Assembly: GCA_913009205.1 (NCBI GenBank)
Contig: CAJVYC010000003.1
Coordinates: forward strand, 124,001 to 188,000
From: an uncultured Fluviicola sp.
GTDB lineage: Bacteria; Bacteroidota; Bacteroidia; Flavobacteriales_D; Crocinitomicaceae
Direction: 5' to 3'
DNA length: 64,000 bases
The stretch's first letter is position 1. Each line of letters opens with the position of its first letter. Below are positions 1 through 8,640 of this stretch, one piece after another. The translations under genes were made by a program, and so were the position numbers. Under the pieces are notes generated by a model. The model was not told the origin of the DNA, did no database searches, and was given only the letters and a program-made list of their open reading frames with translations.

Positions 1-195
1 GTAATTGAAACAGGAATGCAAAAGCAAATTCGAAACGCACCGAAAGAGGAGTTTTCGGCTGTAGAGAATTTCAAAAAAATGAAGGAAGAAGGCTTTCTTT
101 TCTCAGCAGAAGATGCCGCGTCGAAATTAGTAGCATTACTTAATTCGGATTTTACAGGAGAAATCAAACATGATTTGAGAAGCGTAAATTCATAG
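1..195 (+). CDS. Short-chain dehydrogenase/reductase, C-terminal fragment
   Basis: The window opens inside this reading frame, which runs 64 codons to a TAG at 193-195. It begins VIETGMQ, which matches the P-G-x-(I/V)-x-T-x-M-Q segment that follows the NAD(P) cofactor site in short-chain dehydrogenases of the sepiapterin-reductase/YueD type. The rest, with an acidic helix and the stretch FLFSAEDAASKLVALL, fits the usual C-terminal helix that closes the substrate pocket. The Rossmann glycine motif and the YxxxK catalytic pair lie upstream of the window, so neither substrate nor completeness can be judged. No terminator is visible before the next promoter at 249. Confidence 0.6.
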   Translation, partial: VIETGMQKQIRNAPKEEFSAVENFKKMKEEGFLFSAEDAASKLVALLNSDFTGEIKHDLRSVNS

Positions 196-248
196 CCAAG
201 AATGCGTTAAAATAGTAGTATTAAATAGAGTTAACACCAACCACTTTA

Positions 249-279
249 TTTGTTTTTGCGTTAAGGTTGTGTACCTTGC
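249..279 (+). promoter_or_regulatory. Bacteroidota-type promoter of the M43 protease gene
   Basis: TTTG at 249-252, then exactly 19 bases, then TACCTTGC at 272-279. This follows the -33 TTTG / -7 TAnnTTTG pattern with two mismatches at the end of the -7 box. Transcription would start near 285, leaving a leader of about 24 bases before the ATG at 309. Confidence 0.5.
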
Positions 280-308
280 ACGACTAAGCTTACAAACTGT
301 TAATACTT

Positions 309-2501
309 ATGAAAAAAATAACACTCACAACATTAAGCGCTCTGCTCTCTTTTTCGGGAGCTTTTGCGCAAACTTCTCCCACTTTTGATGCTCAGAATGC
401 CAGAGATGGAGAAAGTGTAGAATACTGTCTTCAGCACAAAAAGAGAGCAGAAATGCTTCAAATACCTGGTTTTGCTGAACAAGAAGCTATTGATGAAATT
501 ATCCGTGCTCAAGAAGCAGCGCAACAAGCTGCAAACGGAACACCGGAAGCAACTACATATTATGTTCCAGTCGTATTTCACGTTTTACATAACAATGGAA
601 GCGAGAACATTTCTGATGAACAAATCTTGGATGCTTTCGAAATCTTAAATAGAGATTACGATTTACAAAACTCAGATGCGAACAATGTAGCAAACGCATT
701 TAATGCTTCAAACGGCGCTGCATCAGCGACTCCTTTTGATACAGACATCGAGTTTGTTTTGGCAACGAAAGCACCAGACGGAACTTGTTTCTCTGGGGTT
801 ACAAGAACCGTAAGTTCAGCCACTTCAAGTGGCAACGGTCAAGGGCAATACCTAGCAATTAGAAATGGTAACGACGTTTACCAAGGAGAATGGGCAGGAA
901 ACAAATACTTAAATATATTTATTTGTGCTGACATTGGTGGCGCTGCGGGATATACTTATACCCCTTCTAACTGGGTTGGATCAGGAATGGATAACGGTAT
1001 TTGGGTTCTTGATACTTACGTTGGTTCAATTGGAACTTCAAGTGCTAGCACGAGTAGAACGTTAACGCATGAATGTGGACACTGGTTAAACTTACCTCAC
1101 GTTTGGGGTGGAACGAATAACCCTGGATTAGCATCAAACTGTAATGACGACGACGGAGTAGATGATACTCCAGAATGTCAAGGACTTACGGCGTGTATCC
1201 TAGCGGCAAACACTTGTGATGGTGACAATAGCTATTGGGGATTTGATCAAATTGATAACACAGAGAACTACATGGATTATTCATATTGTTCTAAAATGTT
1301 TACACCCGGACAAGGGCAACGCATGAGAAACGCTTTGAACTCTGGAGTTGGTGGAAGAAGTAATTTAAAATCAGCAGGAAATCTTTCTGCGACAGGTGCA
1401 GATGGAAATGCCTACTTATGTAAAGCAGAGTTCTCAGCGGATAAGATAACGGTATGTGCTGGTCAAACGGTTAATTTCAATGACAACTCTTATAACGCAG
1501 TAAACGGTTGGACTTGGACTTTCATAGGAGGAACGCCAAGTTCATCTACGAGTCAAAACCCATCAGTTCAATACGACACACCAGGTTTGTACGAGGTAGT
1601 TTTGGATGCTACAGATGGTTCAGTTACGGACGGAGAAACAAAGACAGGGTACATTAGAGTATTGCCTGCTACTGGAACATGGATTCCTTTCTTAGAAGAT
1701 TTCGAATCCTTAACAACTTTGGATGGTGTTCAATGGGAAGTTCGTGATTACGGAAACAATGCTGAGTTCGAATTAGAAACGAATGTAGGTCACACAGGAT
1801 CTAAAAGTGCCAAACTTCCAAACTATGCTCAGTCTGCTGGAAACTTTGATGAATTGATTTCAGCACCCGTTGATTTGTCTTCAATCACAAGCCAAACAGC
1901 AATGACATTAAGCTTCCGTTATGCTTACCGTAAGCGTAATTCAAATAACGATGAGTGGTTGAAAGTATACGCATCAAACAGCTGTGGTGAAGCATGGGTG
2001 CCGCGCAAAACACTTCACGGTGATTTATTAGGGTCTACTGTTTCAACATCTTCATGGACGCCTGGTTCAGTTGCGGATTGGACAACAGTTCACATGACAA
2101 ACATCACATCTGCTTATTGGGTAGACAACTTCATTTATAAATTCGAATTCGAAAGTGACGGAGGAAATAACTTCTACTTAGACAATATCAACATCTATGC
2201 AGGTGGATCGAACAATGATTTGGTTCTTGGATTGGAAGATCAAGAAACGTTCACTGAATTGACGTTGTTCCCTAATCCTGTTGAGGATGAGGTAAACGTT
2301 CGTTTCAATGTAAACAAAGCACAAAATGTTGATTTCTATATTCAAGACATCTCAGGAAAAATGATCAAATCACATACTGTTCAAGCAGCGGTTGGATCAA
2401 ACTTGGTTGTTCTTGGAACAGACGAATTGGCTTCAGGAATGTATTTCTTGAACATTAGTTCTGGTGAATCTCAGCAAGCGATTCAATTCGTAGTTAAGTA
2501 A
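309..2501 (+). CDS. Secreted M43-family metalloprotease with PKD domain and T9SS sorting tail
   Basis: A 730-residue exported zinc protease of the pappalysin/cytophagalysin (M43) group. Residues 1-20 form a signal peptide ending FSGAFAQ. The zinc-binding motif HECGHWLNLPH starts at His254 and is followed by the Trp-Gly of the family; a conserved YMDYSYC segment near residue 325 supplies the Met-turn. A PKD-like domain follows (about 370-450, with NGWTWTF), then a jelly-roll-like region (about 460-640), and the last 80 residues carry the T9SS type A tail with LFPNPVEDE and the closing VVK. Known cargo of this build crosses the outer membrane through the T9SS and is cut and anchored or released. 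The gene is a single unit with its own promoter (249-279) and terminator (2520-2550). Confidence 0.92.
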   Translation: MKKITLTTLSALLSFSGAFAQTSPTFDAQNARDGESVEYCLQHKKRAEMLQIPGFAEQEAIDEIIRAQEAAQQAANGTPEATTYYVPVVFHVLHNNGSENISDEQILDAFEILNRDYDLQNSDANNVANAFNASNGAASATPFDTDIEFVLATKAPDGTCFSGVTRTVSSATSSGNGQGQYLAIRNGNDVYQGEWAGNKYLNIFICADIGGAAGYTYTPSNWVGSGMDNGIWVLDTYVGSIGTSSASTSRTLTHECGHWLNLPHVWGGTNNPGLASNCNDDDGVDDTPECQGLTACILAANTCDGDNSYWGFDQIDNTENYMDYSYCSKMFTPGQGQRMRNALNSGVGGRSNLKSAGNLSATGADGNAYLCKAEFSADKITVCAGQTVNFNDNSYNAVNGWTWTFIGGTPSSSTSQNPSVQYDTPGLYEVVLDATDGSVTDGETKTGYIRVLPATGTWIPFLEDFESLTTLDGVQWEVRDYGNNAEFELETNVGHTGSKSAKLPNYAQSAGNFDELISAPVDLSSITSQTAMTLSFRYAYRKRNSNNDEWLKVYASNSCGEAWVPRKTLHGDLLGSTVSTSSWTPGSVADWTTVHMTNITSAYWVDNFIYKFEFESDGGNNFYLDNINIYAGGSNNDLVLGLEDQETFTELTLFPNPVEDEVNVRFNVNKAQNVDFYIQDISGKMIKSHTVQAAVGSNLVVLGTDELASGMYFLNISSGESQQAIQFVVK

Positions 2502-2519
2502 GACGATGTATTATTGAAG

Positions 2520-2550
2520 GGCATCTTGGTTTATCCGAGATGCCTTTTTT
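2520..2550 (+). terminator. Rho-independent terminator of the M43 protease gene
   Basis: Ten-base arms GGCATCTTGG (2520-2529) and CCGAGATGCC (2535-2544), with one G-T pair and a five-base loop, run straight into six T residues. Confidence 0.85.
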
Positions 2551-2703
2551 CTAATGGAATATGTTTTTTACCAACCGTTTGCGATCTTTTTGCGTTCTTA
2601 CTAGAGAAACGGCATTTGAATTACAATAAACAAGGATGGTTTTTGTAGAAAAATATTTACGACGTTCAGGAGATTACTACTTCTGTACTTATGAAAAACG
2701 GAG

Positions 2704-2730
2704 AAGGTTCTAGCTTGCTAGGACCTTTCT
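2704..2730. terminator. Hairpin between convergent genes, probable terminator of the hem operon
   Basis: Arms AAGGTTCTAG (2704-2713) and CTAGGACCTT (2718-2727) pair over ten bases with one G-T pair and a four-base loop. It lies immediately past the hemD stop (minus strand), where the downstream side reads CTCCGTTTTTC. On the plus strand TCTTTATTT follows, so it could work in both directions. Confidence 0.6.
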
Positions 2731-3387
2731 TTATTTAAGAACTTCAATCAATGAATTGATGTCGGGTTGACTTAAGACATGATTAACCGAAATGGATTTG
2801 GCTTTTAATGACGTATTCGTGCTTTCACCCCAAGCAATAACTTGAGCTGATTCAGGAATTGAATTTTCAATTAAAAACCCTTCGACGTTTGATGGACTCG
2901 TGAAAATATATGTTGAGCATTCCGCAATTGCAGACCCAACGATATCGGTTTCATAGACTTCAACTTCCGTTTTCTGGTTGGATTGAAATAGAGAAGAGAA
3001 TGTTTTCAATGAAATAGACGACAATGGGAAAAGAACGTGTTGATCACCGCACCATTTTTTAAATGCGGCACTCGTTTCTTGAACGTCTCCTTTACCTTCT
3101 CCGCTAAAAGCAACTTCTCTGTTAATTGCCTGAATGACTTCTACAGTTTTGCCACCAACACAAGCAATTTTCGCAGAAGCGGGAATGTCCATTTGAGCCT
3201 TAAAAAACATGACGGCCCGCGGACTTCCGAAGAAGATGATATCAAAAGGTTTTTCTAGTTGAAATGCTAGTGGAGAAAATTGAAGAAAAGTTTTGGCAAT
3301 TAGAATTTCGTTTCGGTCTTTCAGAAATGTTTTCAGAGTTGTGAGTTCTGATTCATTTTTAGATATGAAAATCCGACTAGCCAACAA
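2731..3387 (-). CDS. hemD: Uroporphyrinogen-III synthase
   Basis: HemD closes and inverts ring D of hydroxymethylbilane to give uroporphyrinogen III. The 218-residue protein has the two-lobed pattern of this poorly conserved family: the phrase FDIIFFGSPRAVMFF (around 68-82) matches the family's FTSxNaV region, and STYIFTSPSNVEGFL (around 155-170) matches its second-lobe counterpart. The assignment leans on this plus its place directly after hemC. The first usable codon is TTG at 3387, which lies inside the end of hemC, giving an 11-base overlap and probable translational coupling; there is no in-frame ATG near the N-terminus. The hairpin at 2704-2730 ends the operon. Confidence 0.85.
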   Translation of the reverse strand: MLASRIFISKNESELTTLKTFLKDRNEILIAKTFLQFSPLAFQLEKPFDIIFFGSPRAVMFFKAQMDIPASAKIACVGGKTVEVIQAINREVAFSGEGKGDVQETSAAFKKWCGDQHVLFPLSSISLKTFSSLFQSNQKTEVEVYETDIVGSAIAECSTYIFTSPSNVEGFLIENSIPESAQVIAWGESTNTSLKAKSISVNHVLSQPDINSLIEVLK

Positions 3388-4273
3388 CTATTTTTTGTTT
3401 CAAATCCTCAATTACCTTTTCTGCCATTCCATCAAATTCAGTAACGGAATAATTAAGGCTGTGACACACTCCATTTACACCTTCAGCGAAAGACACGTAC
3501 AATTCATTTGCCTCGTTGCAGTAGACGCCTAAAGGCAATTGGCAACCACCATCAAGGAGGTTTAAAACTTTGCGCTCCAAACCAATTCGCTTTTGAACCT
3601 CAGGGAAGTTCAAGTTTTGCAAAATTTCGTGTAATTCTAAATCTTCGGATCGAATCTGAAGTCCTAAAACACCTTGTGCTGGTGCGGGAACAAATTCTGT
3701 TGGATCCATCACGATTTCCTCAAACTCAGATAAATCAATTTCCAATCGGTCAATTCCGGCTTTGGCTAAAAGAATAGCATCGTAGTTTCCTTGGCGCAAC
3801 TTGTTAATTCGCGTGGGAACATTTCCTCTTAAATCATTGATCTCAACATCCGCTCGGTATTTAAGCATTTGAGATTTTCTTCGCGCCGATGATGTTCCAA
3901 CGATCGCTCTATGTTTAAGATTCCATTTGGCTGAAGTATCGACAGCATTTTTATTTATCAAAAGAATATCTGCAGGATTGGCTCTTTCTGAAACGCAAGA
4001 GATGGTTAATCCCGCCGGAGGGTTTGTTTCTAAATCTTTATGAGAATGAACCGCTAAATCAACTATTTTACTTAAGAGAGCGTCTTCAATTTCTTTGGTG
4101 AAAAACCCTTTCCCTTCAAGCTTATCGAAGCCTAAGTGCTGAACTTTATCTCCTTGCGTTTTGATAATATTGAGGTCAACAGAGCAACCCAATCGCTCCA
4201 ATTCAGATTTAACAAAATACGCTTGCCATAGTGCCAAGTCACTTCCGCGTGAACCAATGATCACATGTTTCAT
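3377..4273 (-). CDS. hemC: Hydroxymethylbilane synthase (porphobilinogen deaminase)
   Basis: HemC joins four porphobilinogen molecules into hydroxymethylbilane in the cytoplasm. The 298-residue protein starts with IGSRGSDLALWQA, the family's opening signature, contains the DLAVHSHKDLET active-site loop near residue 75, the LRGNVPTRI stretch near residue 150, and the GGCQLPLG motif near residue 240 whose cysteine carries the dipyrromethane cofactor. The start ATG shares its A with the hemA stop (TAATG), so translation is coupled. It is the middle gene of hemA-hemC-hemD. Confidence 0.97.
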   Translation of the reverse strand: MKHVIIGSRGSDLALWQAYFVKSELERLGCSVDLNIIKTQGDKVQHLGFDKLEGKGFFTKEIEDALLSKIVDLAVHSHKDLETNPPAGLTISCVSERANPADILLINKNAVDTSAKWNLKHRAIVGTSSARRKSQMLKYRADVEINDLRGNVPTRINKLRQGNYDAILLAKAGIDRLEIDLSEFEEIVMDPTEFVPAPAQGVLGLQIRSEDLELHEILQNLNFPEVQKRIGLERKVLNLLDGGCQLPLGVYCNEANELYVSFAEGVNGVCHSLNYSVTEFDGMAEKVIEDLKQKIVVG

Positions 4274-5520
4274 TACGTACGTTTTTTAAGAAGTATTTCT
4301 TTCGCCATTATCATCGGCATGCTCATGTATTTCTTTTCCATGTAGCCAATGATTTTATCTACGACTTCTCTTGATAATTCATCAAGCTCGTTCAATTCGT
4401 TCTTGAAAACTTCATTCATTGCAGTAGACTTAATTTCTTTGACTTTATTCGGAACTTCACGCATGGCCAATTCAACACATCTCGTCTGTTCAATATGAGT
4501 AAATTCATACATAGCCTCAGTAATGATTTCCTCAACGTGCTGCATTTCTTTCGATCTGGCTTTCAAGTTTTCGGTTGAAATCTTCTGAAGAGCTCCAACT
4601 GAAATATGTGTTACATTGTGGAGTGCGATAATCTCAGGAGATAAATCTTGAGGAATTGCAATATCGATGACAACCTTTCTCGATGTCTCACCGATTATAA
4701 GAGACTTATAGATTTCTGGAGTTAGGATGTGACCTTCAGAACCAGTGCATGAAATGATAATGTCAAATCCTTTGTCAAAAGAATTTAGATCATTCAAGTT
4801 ATGCGCTTGACCATTTAAGTCTCCTGCTAATTTTTCTGCTTTAGAAAGCGTTCGATTAAAAACATTAAAGTTGGTAAAACCGTGCTTTTTTAGAAAACGA
4901 CTCATATTTACGTTCGTTGCACCGGCCCCAACAATTAAAACTCTAGAATCCAAGGGAACATCAAGGTCTTTTAGTTTATGATAAGCAAGTGAAACAACCG
5001 AAACGGGTCGTTTTGCAATATTTGTATTTGTGTAAACTTTCTTCGCCGTTTCAATCGTGTGGCGCATGATGATTCGAATCAAGTCACCAGTTAGGTCCAT
5101 TTTTAGACAACGCTCGTAAGCACTGCGAACTTGAGTAATAATTTCACGTTCGCCAATTATCATTGAATCCACTGAAGATGCAACGTATAATTTGTGCTCA
5201 ACAGCATTTAAACCATGAAGTACTGTTGCGTTTTTAGCAAATGAGTCTCTAGCCTCTTTTTCCAGAACTGGATAGAGTGAATCAAAAAACCGGTGTAAAA
5301 ATTTGATATCAACTTCCGATTCGGAAGTGAAAAGAAACTCAACGCGATTGCATGTAGAAAGGAACATTAATTCCCCCAAGTTCAAAGTCTCTTTTAAAGA
5401 CGACAACCGATCTTTCTGATTCTCAGGCTCAATATGCAAACTCCCTACCTCGCTTACAGGTAAGTTTCGATGCGTAAATGCTACAATATGCAGGTCTTTC
5501 AACCTTGTTTGGTTCTTCAC
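4273..5520 (-). CDS. hemA: Glutamyl-tRNA reductase
   Basis: HemA reduces glutamyl-tRNA(Glu) to glutamate-1-semialdehyde, the committed step of C5-pathway tetrapyrrole synthesis. The 415-residue protein has the family N-terminus, the nucleophile Cys57 in LSTCNRVEF, SMIIGEREIITQVRSAY near 135-150, the NADPH-binding VLIVGAGATNVNMSRFL near 190, and a C-terminal dimerisation helix. The start is GTG at 5518-5520. A perfect minus-strand -7 box, TATCTTTG (5533-5526), ends only five bases before it, so the transcript may begin at or beside the start codon. It is the first gene of hemA-hemC-hemD; hemB, hemL and hemE are not in the window. Confidence 0.97.
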   Translation of the reverse strand: MKNQTRLKDLHIVAFTHRNLPVSEVGSLHIEPENQKDRLSSLKETLNLGELMFLSTCNRVEFLFTSESEVDIKFLHRFFDSLYPVLEKEARDSFAKNATVLHGLNAVEHKLYVASSVDSMIIGEREIITQVRSAYERCLKMDLTGDLIRIIMRHTIETAKKVYTNTNIAKRPVSVVSLAYHKLKDLDVPLDSRVLIVGAGATNVNMSRFLKKHGFTNFNVFNRTLSKAEKLAGDLNGQAHNLNDLNSFDKGFDIIISCTGSEGHILTPEIYKSLIIGETSRKVVIDIAIPQDLSPEIIALHNVTHISVGALQKISTENLKARSKEMQHVEEIITEAMYEFTHIEQTRCVELAMREVPNKVKEIKSTAMNEVFKNELNELDELSREVVDKIIGYMEKKYMSMPMIMAKEILLKKRT

Positions 5521-5525
5521 AAATA

Positions 5526-5533
5526 CAAAGATA
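5526..5533 (-). promoter_or_regulatory. -7 box of the hemACD operon
   Basis: TATCTTTG on the minus strand is a full match to TAnnTTTG. It ends five bases from the hemA GTG. No TTTG is found 19 bases further upstream, so the -33 element is weak or absent. Confidence 0.45.
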
Positions 5534-5574
5534 CTTAGTTATCGAACTTATTACGTCATGTATTTGTCATGACT

Positions 5575-5601
5575 CTCTATTTAGAAATGTTCTAAATAGA
5601 G
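5575..5601. repeat. Perfect 12-base inverted repeat between hemA and the RDD gene
   Basis: CTCTATTTAGAA (5575-5586), loop ATG, TTCTAAATAGAG (5590-5601). All twelve positions pair. It sits in the divergent promoter region, with no T-run after it on either strand, so it is more like a protein-binding site than a terminator. Confidence 0.85.
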
Positions 5602-5634
5602 CCTGAATGCCTATTCTGACTAATTTTTAATCTA

Positions 5635-5665
5635 CTTGGAATCTTAAACGAAATGGGTACCTTTA
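5635..5665 (+). promoter_or_regulatory. Promoter of the RDD-rsmI-oxidoreductase operon
   Basis: CTTG at 5635-5638, 19 bases, TACCTTTA at 5658-5665: one mismatch in each box of the Bacteroidota consensus, correct spacing, and 15 bases from the -7 box to the ATG. Confidence 0.55.
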
Positions 5666-5680
5666 ACTTACAATTGAGTC

Positions 5681-6475
5681 ATGAAGTCAATAGAATTTAT
5701 ATCGGCACAGAACGTAAAGATTGAGTATGAGTATGCTACAGTCATTCAACGCTGTACATCTGCGCTAATTGACACAGCGATGCTCGCGCTTTACATAGCT
5801 ATTATGTTTGCATTGTTGAGCAATTCGGGCTTTGATCAATTCATGCTCGTTGAACTTTTTCTATTGAAACTTCCTTGGATATTTTACCACCCGGTTCTTG
5901 AATATTTATCGCACGGTCAAACATTAGGGAAATATGCCTTAGGCATTCGTGTTGTTACCTACTCAGGAGAACGACCTGGTTTTAGAGAGATCTTTACACG
6001 GTGGATTTTCAAAGGGCATTTCATGTGGATCAGCTTTAGTTTTGCAGCGATGTTTGCTGGATTGGGAGACCTTATTGTGATTGGAATAATTCACATTATT
6101 ATGGGGGTTGTTGGATTGATGTATGCAAGTGTTGCAGAAAAAAGCCAACGAATGGGCGACGTAATGGCTGGAACGGTTGTTATTAAGGACAAATCGAGTA
6201 TTCGATACTCATTGAAAGATGTTCTTTCCATTAAAAATCAAGATAATTATACACCAGAATTTCCAAGCGTCGTTCGATTTACGGATGAAGACATGTTATT
6301 GATTAAAAACTCAATTCAGCGTGTTCGTAAATACCCAAATCCAGAAACTAAGAAGTTTGCACGAGAACTAGCAGACGAGTCAGCCAAATTGATTGGACTG
6401 TCTGAAACACCAAACAAAAGATTGAAATTTCTTCAAACTTTACTTCAGGACTACGTAGTTTTGACGAGATCTTAA
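5681..6475 (+). CDS. RDD-family integral membrane protein
   Basis: A 264-residue inner-membrane protein. Three features of the RDD family are visible: an Arg and Asp flanking the first helix (QRCTSALIDTAML, about 24-36), the loop GQTLGKYALGIRVV (about 85-98) and the closing RMGDVMAGTVVI (about 152-163). About four to five hydrophobic helices fill residues 30-150. A soluble tail of about 95 residues (170-264), rich in charged residues, follows. The family's activity is not settled; some members have been linked to ion transport. It is first in a run with rsmI (6-base gap) and the oxidoreductase, under the promoter at 5635-5665. Confidence 0.85.
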   Translation: MKSIEFISAQNVKIEYEYATVIQRCTSALIDTAMLALYIAIMFALLSNSGFDQFMLVELFLLKLPWIFYHPVLEYLSHGQTLGKYALGIRVVTYSGERPGFREIFTRWIFKGHFMWISFSFAAMFAGLGDLIVIGIIHIIMGVVGLMYASVAEKSQRMGDVMAGTVVIKDKSSIRYSLKDVLSIKNQDNYTPEFPSVVRFTDEDMLLIKNSIQRVRKYPNPETKKFARELADESAKLIGLSETPNKRLKFLQTLLQDYVVLTRS

Positions 6476-6481
6476 CACACC

Positions 6482-7171
6482 ATGTCGAAGCTATACATTG
6501 TACCCACCCCCATAGGAAATTTAGAAGACATTACCCTTCGCGCAATTCGAATGTTGCAAGAAACGCAATTGATTTTTGCGGAGGATACAAGAACGACGAA
6601 TAAGCTTCTTTCCCATCTTGATATTAAAAAGCCAGTGCATCCATTTCACATGCACAATGAGCACAAGTCCTTGGAAAGATCGATAGATAAGATTAAAGCC
6701 AACAGCCATACCGTTTTGGTTTCCGATGCAGGAACACCTGGCATTTCAGATCCTGGATTTTTACTTATCAGAGAATGTATTGCTAAAGGAATTGACATTG
6801 AATGTTTGCCTGGACCAGCGGCAGTAATTCCAGCAATAGTTGCCAGTGGATTCCCATGCGACAAATTCGTTTTCGAAGGATTTCTTCCTCACAAAAAAGG
6901 ACGTCAAACACGACTCAAATTAATTGCTGAGGAAACAAGAACTACAGTTTTATACGAATCTCCACATCGCTTGGTGAAGTGTTTGGGGCAGATTGAAGAA
7001 TTTATGGGACCGTATCGAAAAGTCTGTGTTGCTCGTGAAATTACAAAGATGTACGAAGAATATAAACGCGGGACTGCTGCAGAAATCAAGGCGTATTACG
7101 AAGCGCATCCTCCAAAGGGTGAAATCGTAATTGTTGTTGAAGGAGCTGAATCAAAAAAAAGTAAGAAATGA
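6482..7171 (+). CDS. rsmI: 16S rRNA (cytidine-1402 2'-O)-methyltransferase
   Basis: RsmI uses S-adenosylmethionine to methylate the 2'-hydroxyl of C1402 in the ribosomal decoding centre. The tetrapyrrole-methylase-like fold is clear: LYIVPTPIGNLEDITLRA at the N-terminus, FAEDTRTTNKLL, the glycine-rich VLVSDAGTPGISDPG near residue 80, and ESPHRLVKCL near 160. At 229 residues it lacks most of the C-terminal extension seen in the roughly 285-residue Escherichia coli protein; short forms are common in Bacteroidota. It sits six bases after the RDD gene and overlaps the next gene by four bases (ATGA). Confidence 0.96.
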   Translation: MSKLYIVPTPIGNLEDITLRAIRMLQETQLIFAEDTRTTNKLLSHLDIKKPVHPFHMHNEHKSLERSIDKIKANSHTVLVSDAGTPGISDPGFLLIRECIAKGIDIECLPGPAAVIPAIVASGFPCDKFVFEGFLPHKKGRQTRLKLIAEETRTTVLYESPHRLVKCLGQIEEFMGPYRKVCVAREITKMYEEYKRGTAAEIKAYYEAHPPKGEIVIVVEGAESKKSKK

Positions 7172-8193
7172 AAAGTCAAGCTTATTTTCTAGTTAAAAAA
7201 GGAGACCCAAAACAGGCCTTTGAATTAAGAGATTTCGAAATTTCTGATCCTATCGAAAGCGAAGTCTTGATTGAAGTTGAAGCTTTTGGAATTAACTACG
7301 CGGATGTTATGGCTAGAAATGGCTTATATAACGAAGCACCACCAATGCCATTTGTTGCAGGATACGAAGTTGTTGGAAAAGTTATTTCTCTTGGAAATGA
7401 TGCTGACAAATCATTGGTTGGCCAGCGCGTTTTGGCTTCCTGTCGGTTTGGAGGATACTCAAAGCATGTGATCACGAATGATTACGCTATTGTTCAAGTG
7501 GGGGAGCAAGACCCTGCCGAATTAATGGCGCTTTGTACGCAGGCTGTTACGGCGTATTATATGGCTGAGTATTTAACGCCAATTCATAAAATAGATACGG
7601 TTTTAATTCATGCTGCCGCTGGTGGTGTTGGAACAATTTTGATTCAACTGGCCAAACTGAAAGGTGCAACGGTGATTGCCAAAGTTGGGCGAACAGAAAA
7701 AGAGGTGTTGGTAAAAGAATTAGGCGCAGATTATGTTGTTAATTACCGCACTTCAGATTATGTAGAACAAATTAACAAAGCGCTAGATGGAGGCAGGATT
7801 GACGTAAGTTTTAACCCTGTTGCGGGCGCGACGTTCAAAAAGGATTGGTCGATTTTGGGATCGGGAGGAAGAATGATTCTTTTCGGGGGTTCTGCTCTTT
7901 CAGAAGGAAAATGGGGAATTTTCTCTAAACTCAATTTTGTCCGAAAAATGGGATTAATTTTACCAATTGGACTGATGATGCGCTCAAAGAATATTATGGG
8001 CGTGAACATGCTTAAAATTGCCGATAACCGCCCGATAATTATGGAAACTTGTTTAAGGGAAGTTGTTGCGTTGTATACGGAAGGAAAAATCAAACCGCAG
8101 ATTGGTGGCACTTATACTTCGGATCAATTGGCGAAAGCACATGCTGATCTTGAGGGAGGTAGCACGACTGGGAAGTTGGTTGTTGTTTGGTAG
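7168..8193 (+). CDS. Zinc-independent medium-chain dehydrogenase (quinone oxidoreductase/VAT1-like)
   Basis: A 341-residue NAD(P)H-dependent oxidoreductase. The N-terminal GroES-like half has the FGINYADVMARNGLY signature of the quinone oxidoreductase branch, and the Rossmann half has AAAGGVGTILIQLAKLKGATVI near residues 145-170, then ELGADYVVNY. The catalytic and structural zinc cysteines of alcohol dehydrogenases are missing, which fits an enoyl or quinone reductase rather than an alcohol dehydrogenase. The closest familiar pattern is the VAT1/quinone-reductase-like group; the substrate cannot be told from sequence. Its start overlaps the rsmI stop (ATGA). Confidence 0.85.
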   Translation: MKSQAYFLVKKGDPKQAFELRDFEISDPIESEVLIEVEAFGINYADVMARNGLYNEAPPMPFVAGYEVVGKVISLGNDADKSLVGQRVLASCRFGGYSKHVITNDYAIVQVGEQDPAELMALCTQAVTAYYMAEYLTPIHKIDTVLIHAAAGGVGTILIQLAKLKGATVIAKVGRTEKEVLVKELGADYVVNYRTSDYVEQINKALDGGRIDVSFNPVAGATFKKDWSILGSGGRMILFGGSALSEGKWGIFSKLNFVRKMGLILPIGLMMRSKNIMGVNMLKIADNRPIIMETCLREVVALYTEGKIKPQIGGTYTSDQLAKAHADLEGGSTTGKLVVVW

Positions 8194-8295
8194 GTTGTTT
8201 CTAGATACAAGGTGAGTTCTCGTTAGAACTGTTCCTTTCAGAATTCTCATTTTTAGTATCTTTAAATGTTAGATAGAACCTCATAACCTAAGCCA

Positions 8296-8640
8296 ATGTT
8301 CGGAATGAAACTGAAATGGTATCCCTTGTTTGAATCGGAAAGCGAATTGGAAAATTTATTTGCAGTAAAAAAAACGGCTATCCACAAAAGCATTTTTGGC
8401 GAAGTTCTATTGGTTAAAAACGATTCAGGCTACCACGCTTTCAAAAACAAGTGTGCGCATCAAAACAAACCTCTAAACGGATGCTGGACGGAAGACAATT
8501 CCATCGTTTGTCCATTTCACAAGTATCATTTTGACATTGATTCCGGCCAAGGGCACGGAACTTATATTGATAAGTACGAATTGCGTTTCGTTGATGCAAA
8601 AGTTGAAATTGGAAAAGAGATTTGGTCGGTTTTCAATTAA
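8296..8640 (+). CDS. Rieske [2Fe-2S] ferredoxin-like protein
   Basis: A 114-residue stand-alone Rieske domain. The two cluster-binding motifs are complete: CAH (Cys53, His55) and CPFH (Cys72, His75), sixteen residues apart. There is no signal peptide or membrane anchor, so it is a soluble electron carrier or oxygenase-type ferredoxin rather than the cytochrome bc1 subunit. The start could be the ATG at 8296 or the one at 8305. A -7-like TATCTTTA lies at 8257-8264. Its last four bases overlap the end of the convergent antiporter gene. Confidence 0.85.
   Translation: MFGMKLKWYPLFESESELENLFAVKKTAIHKSIFGEVLLVKNDSGYHAFKNKCAHQNKPLNGCWTEDNSIVCPFHKYHFDIDSGQGHGTYIDKYELRFVDAKVEIGKEIWSVFN

Noticed and set aside
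2636-2713. 25-codon ORF (MVFVEKYLRRSGDYYF and following) between the M43 protease and hemD
   Set aside because: It ends inside the hemD terminator hairpin and has no promoter box or clear ribosome-binding site.
8637-8640. Four-base overlap of the Rieske and antiporter genes as a sign of a wrong stop
   Set aside because: Both stop codons are clear and both proteins end where their families do, so the overlap is real.
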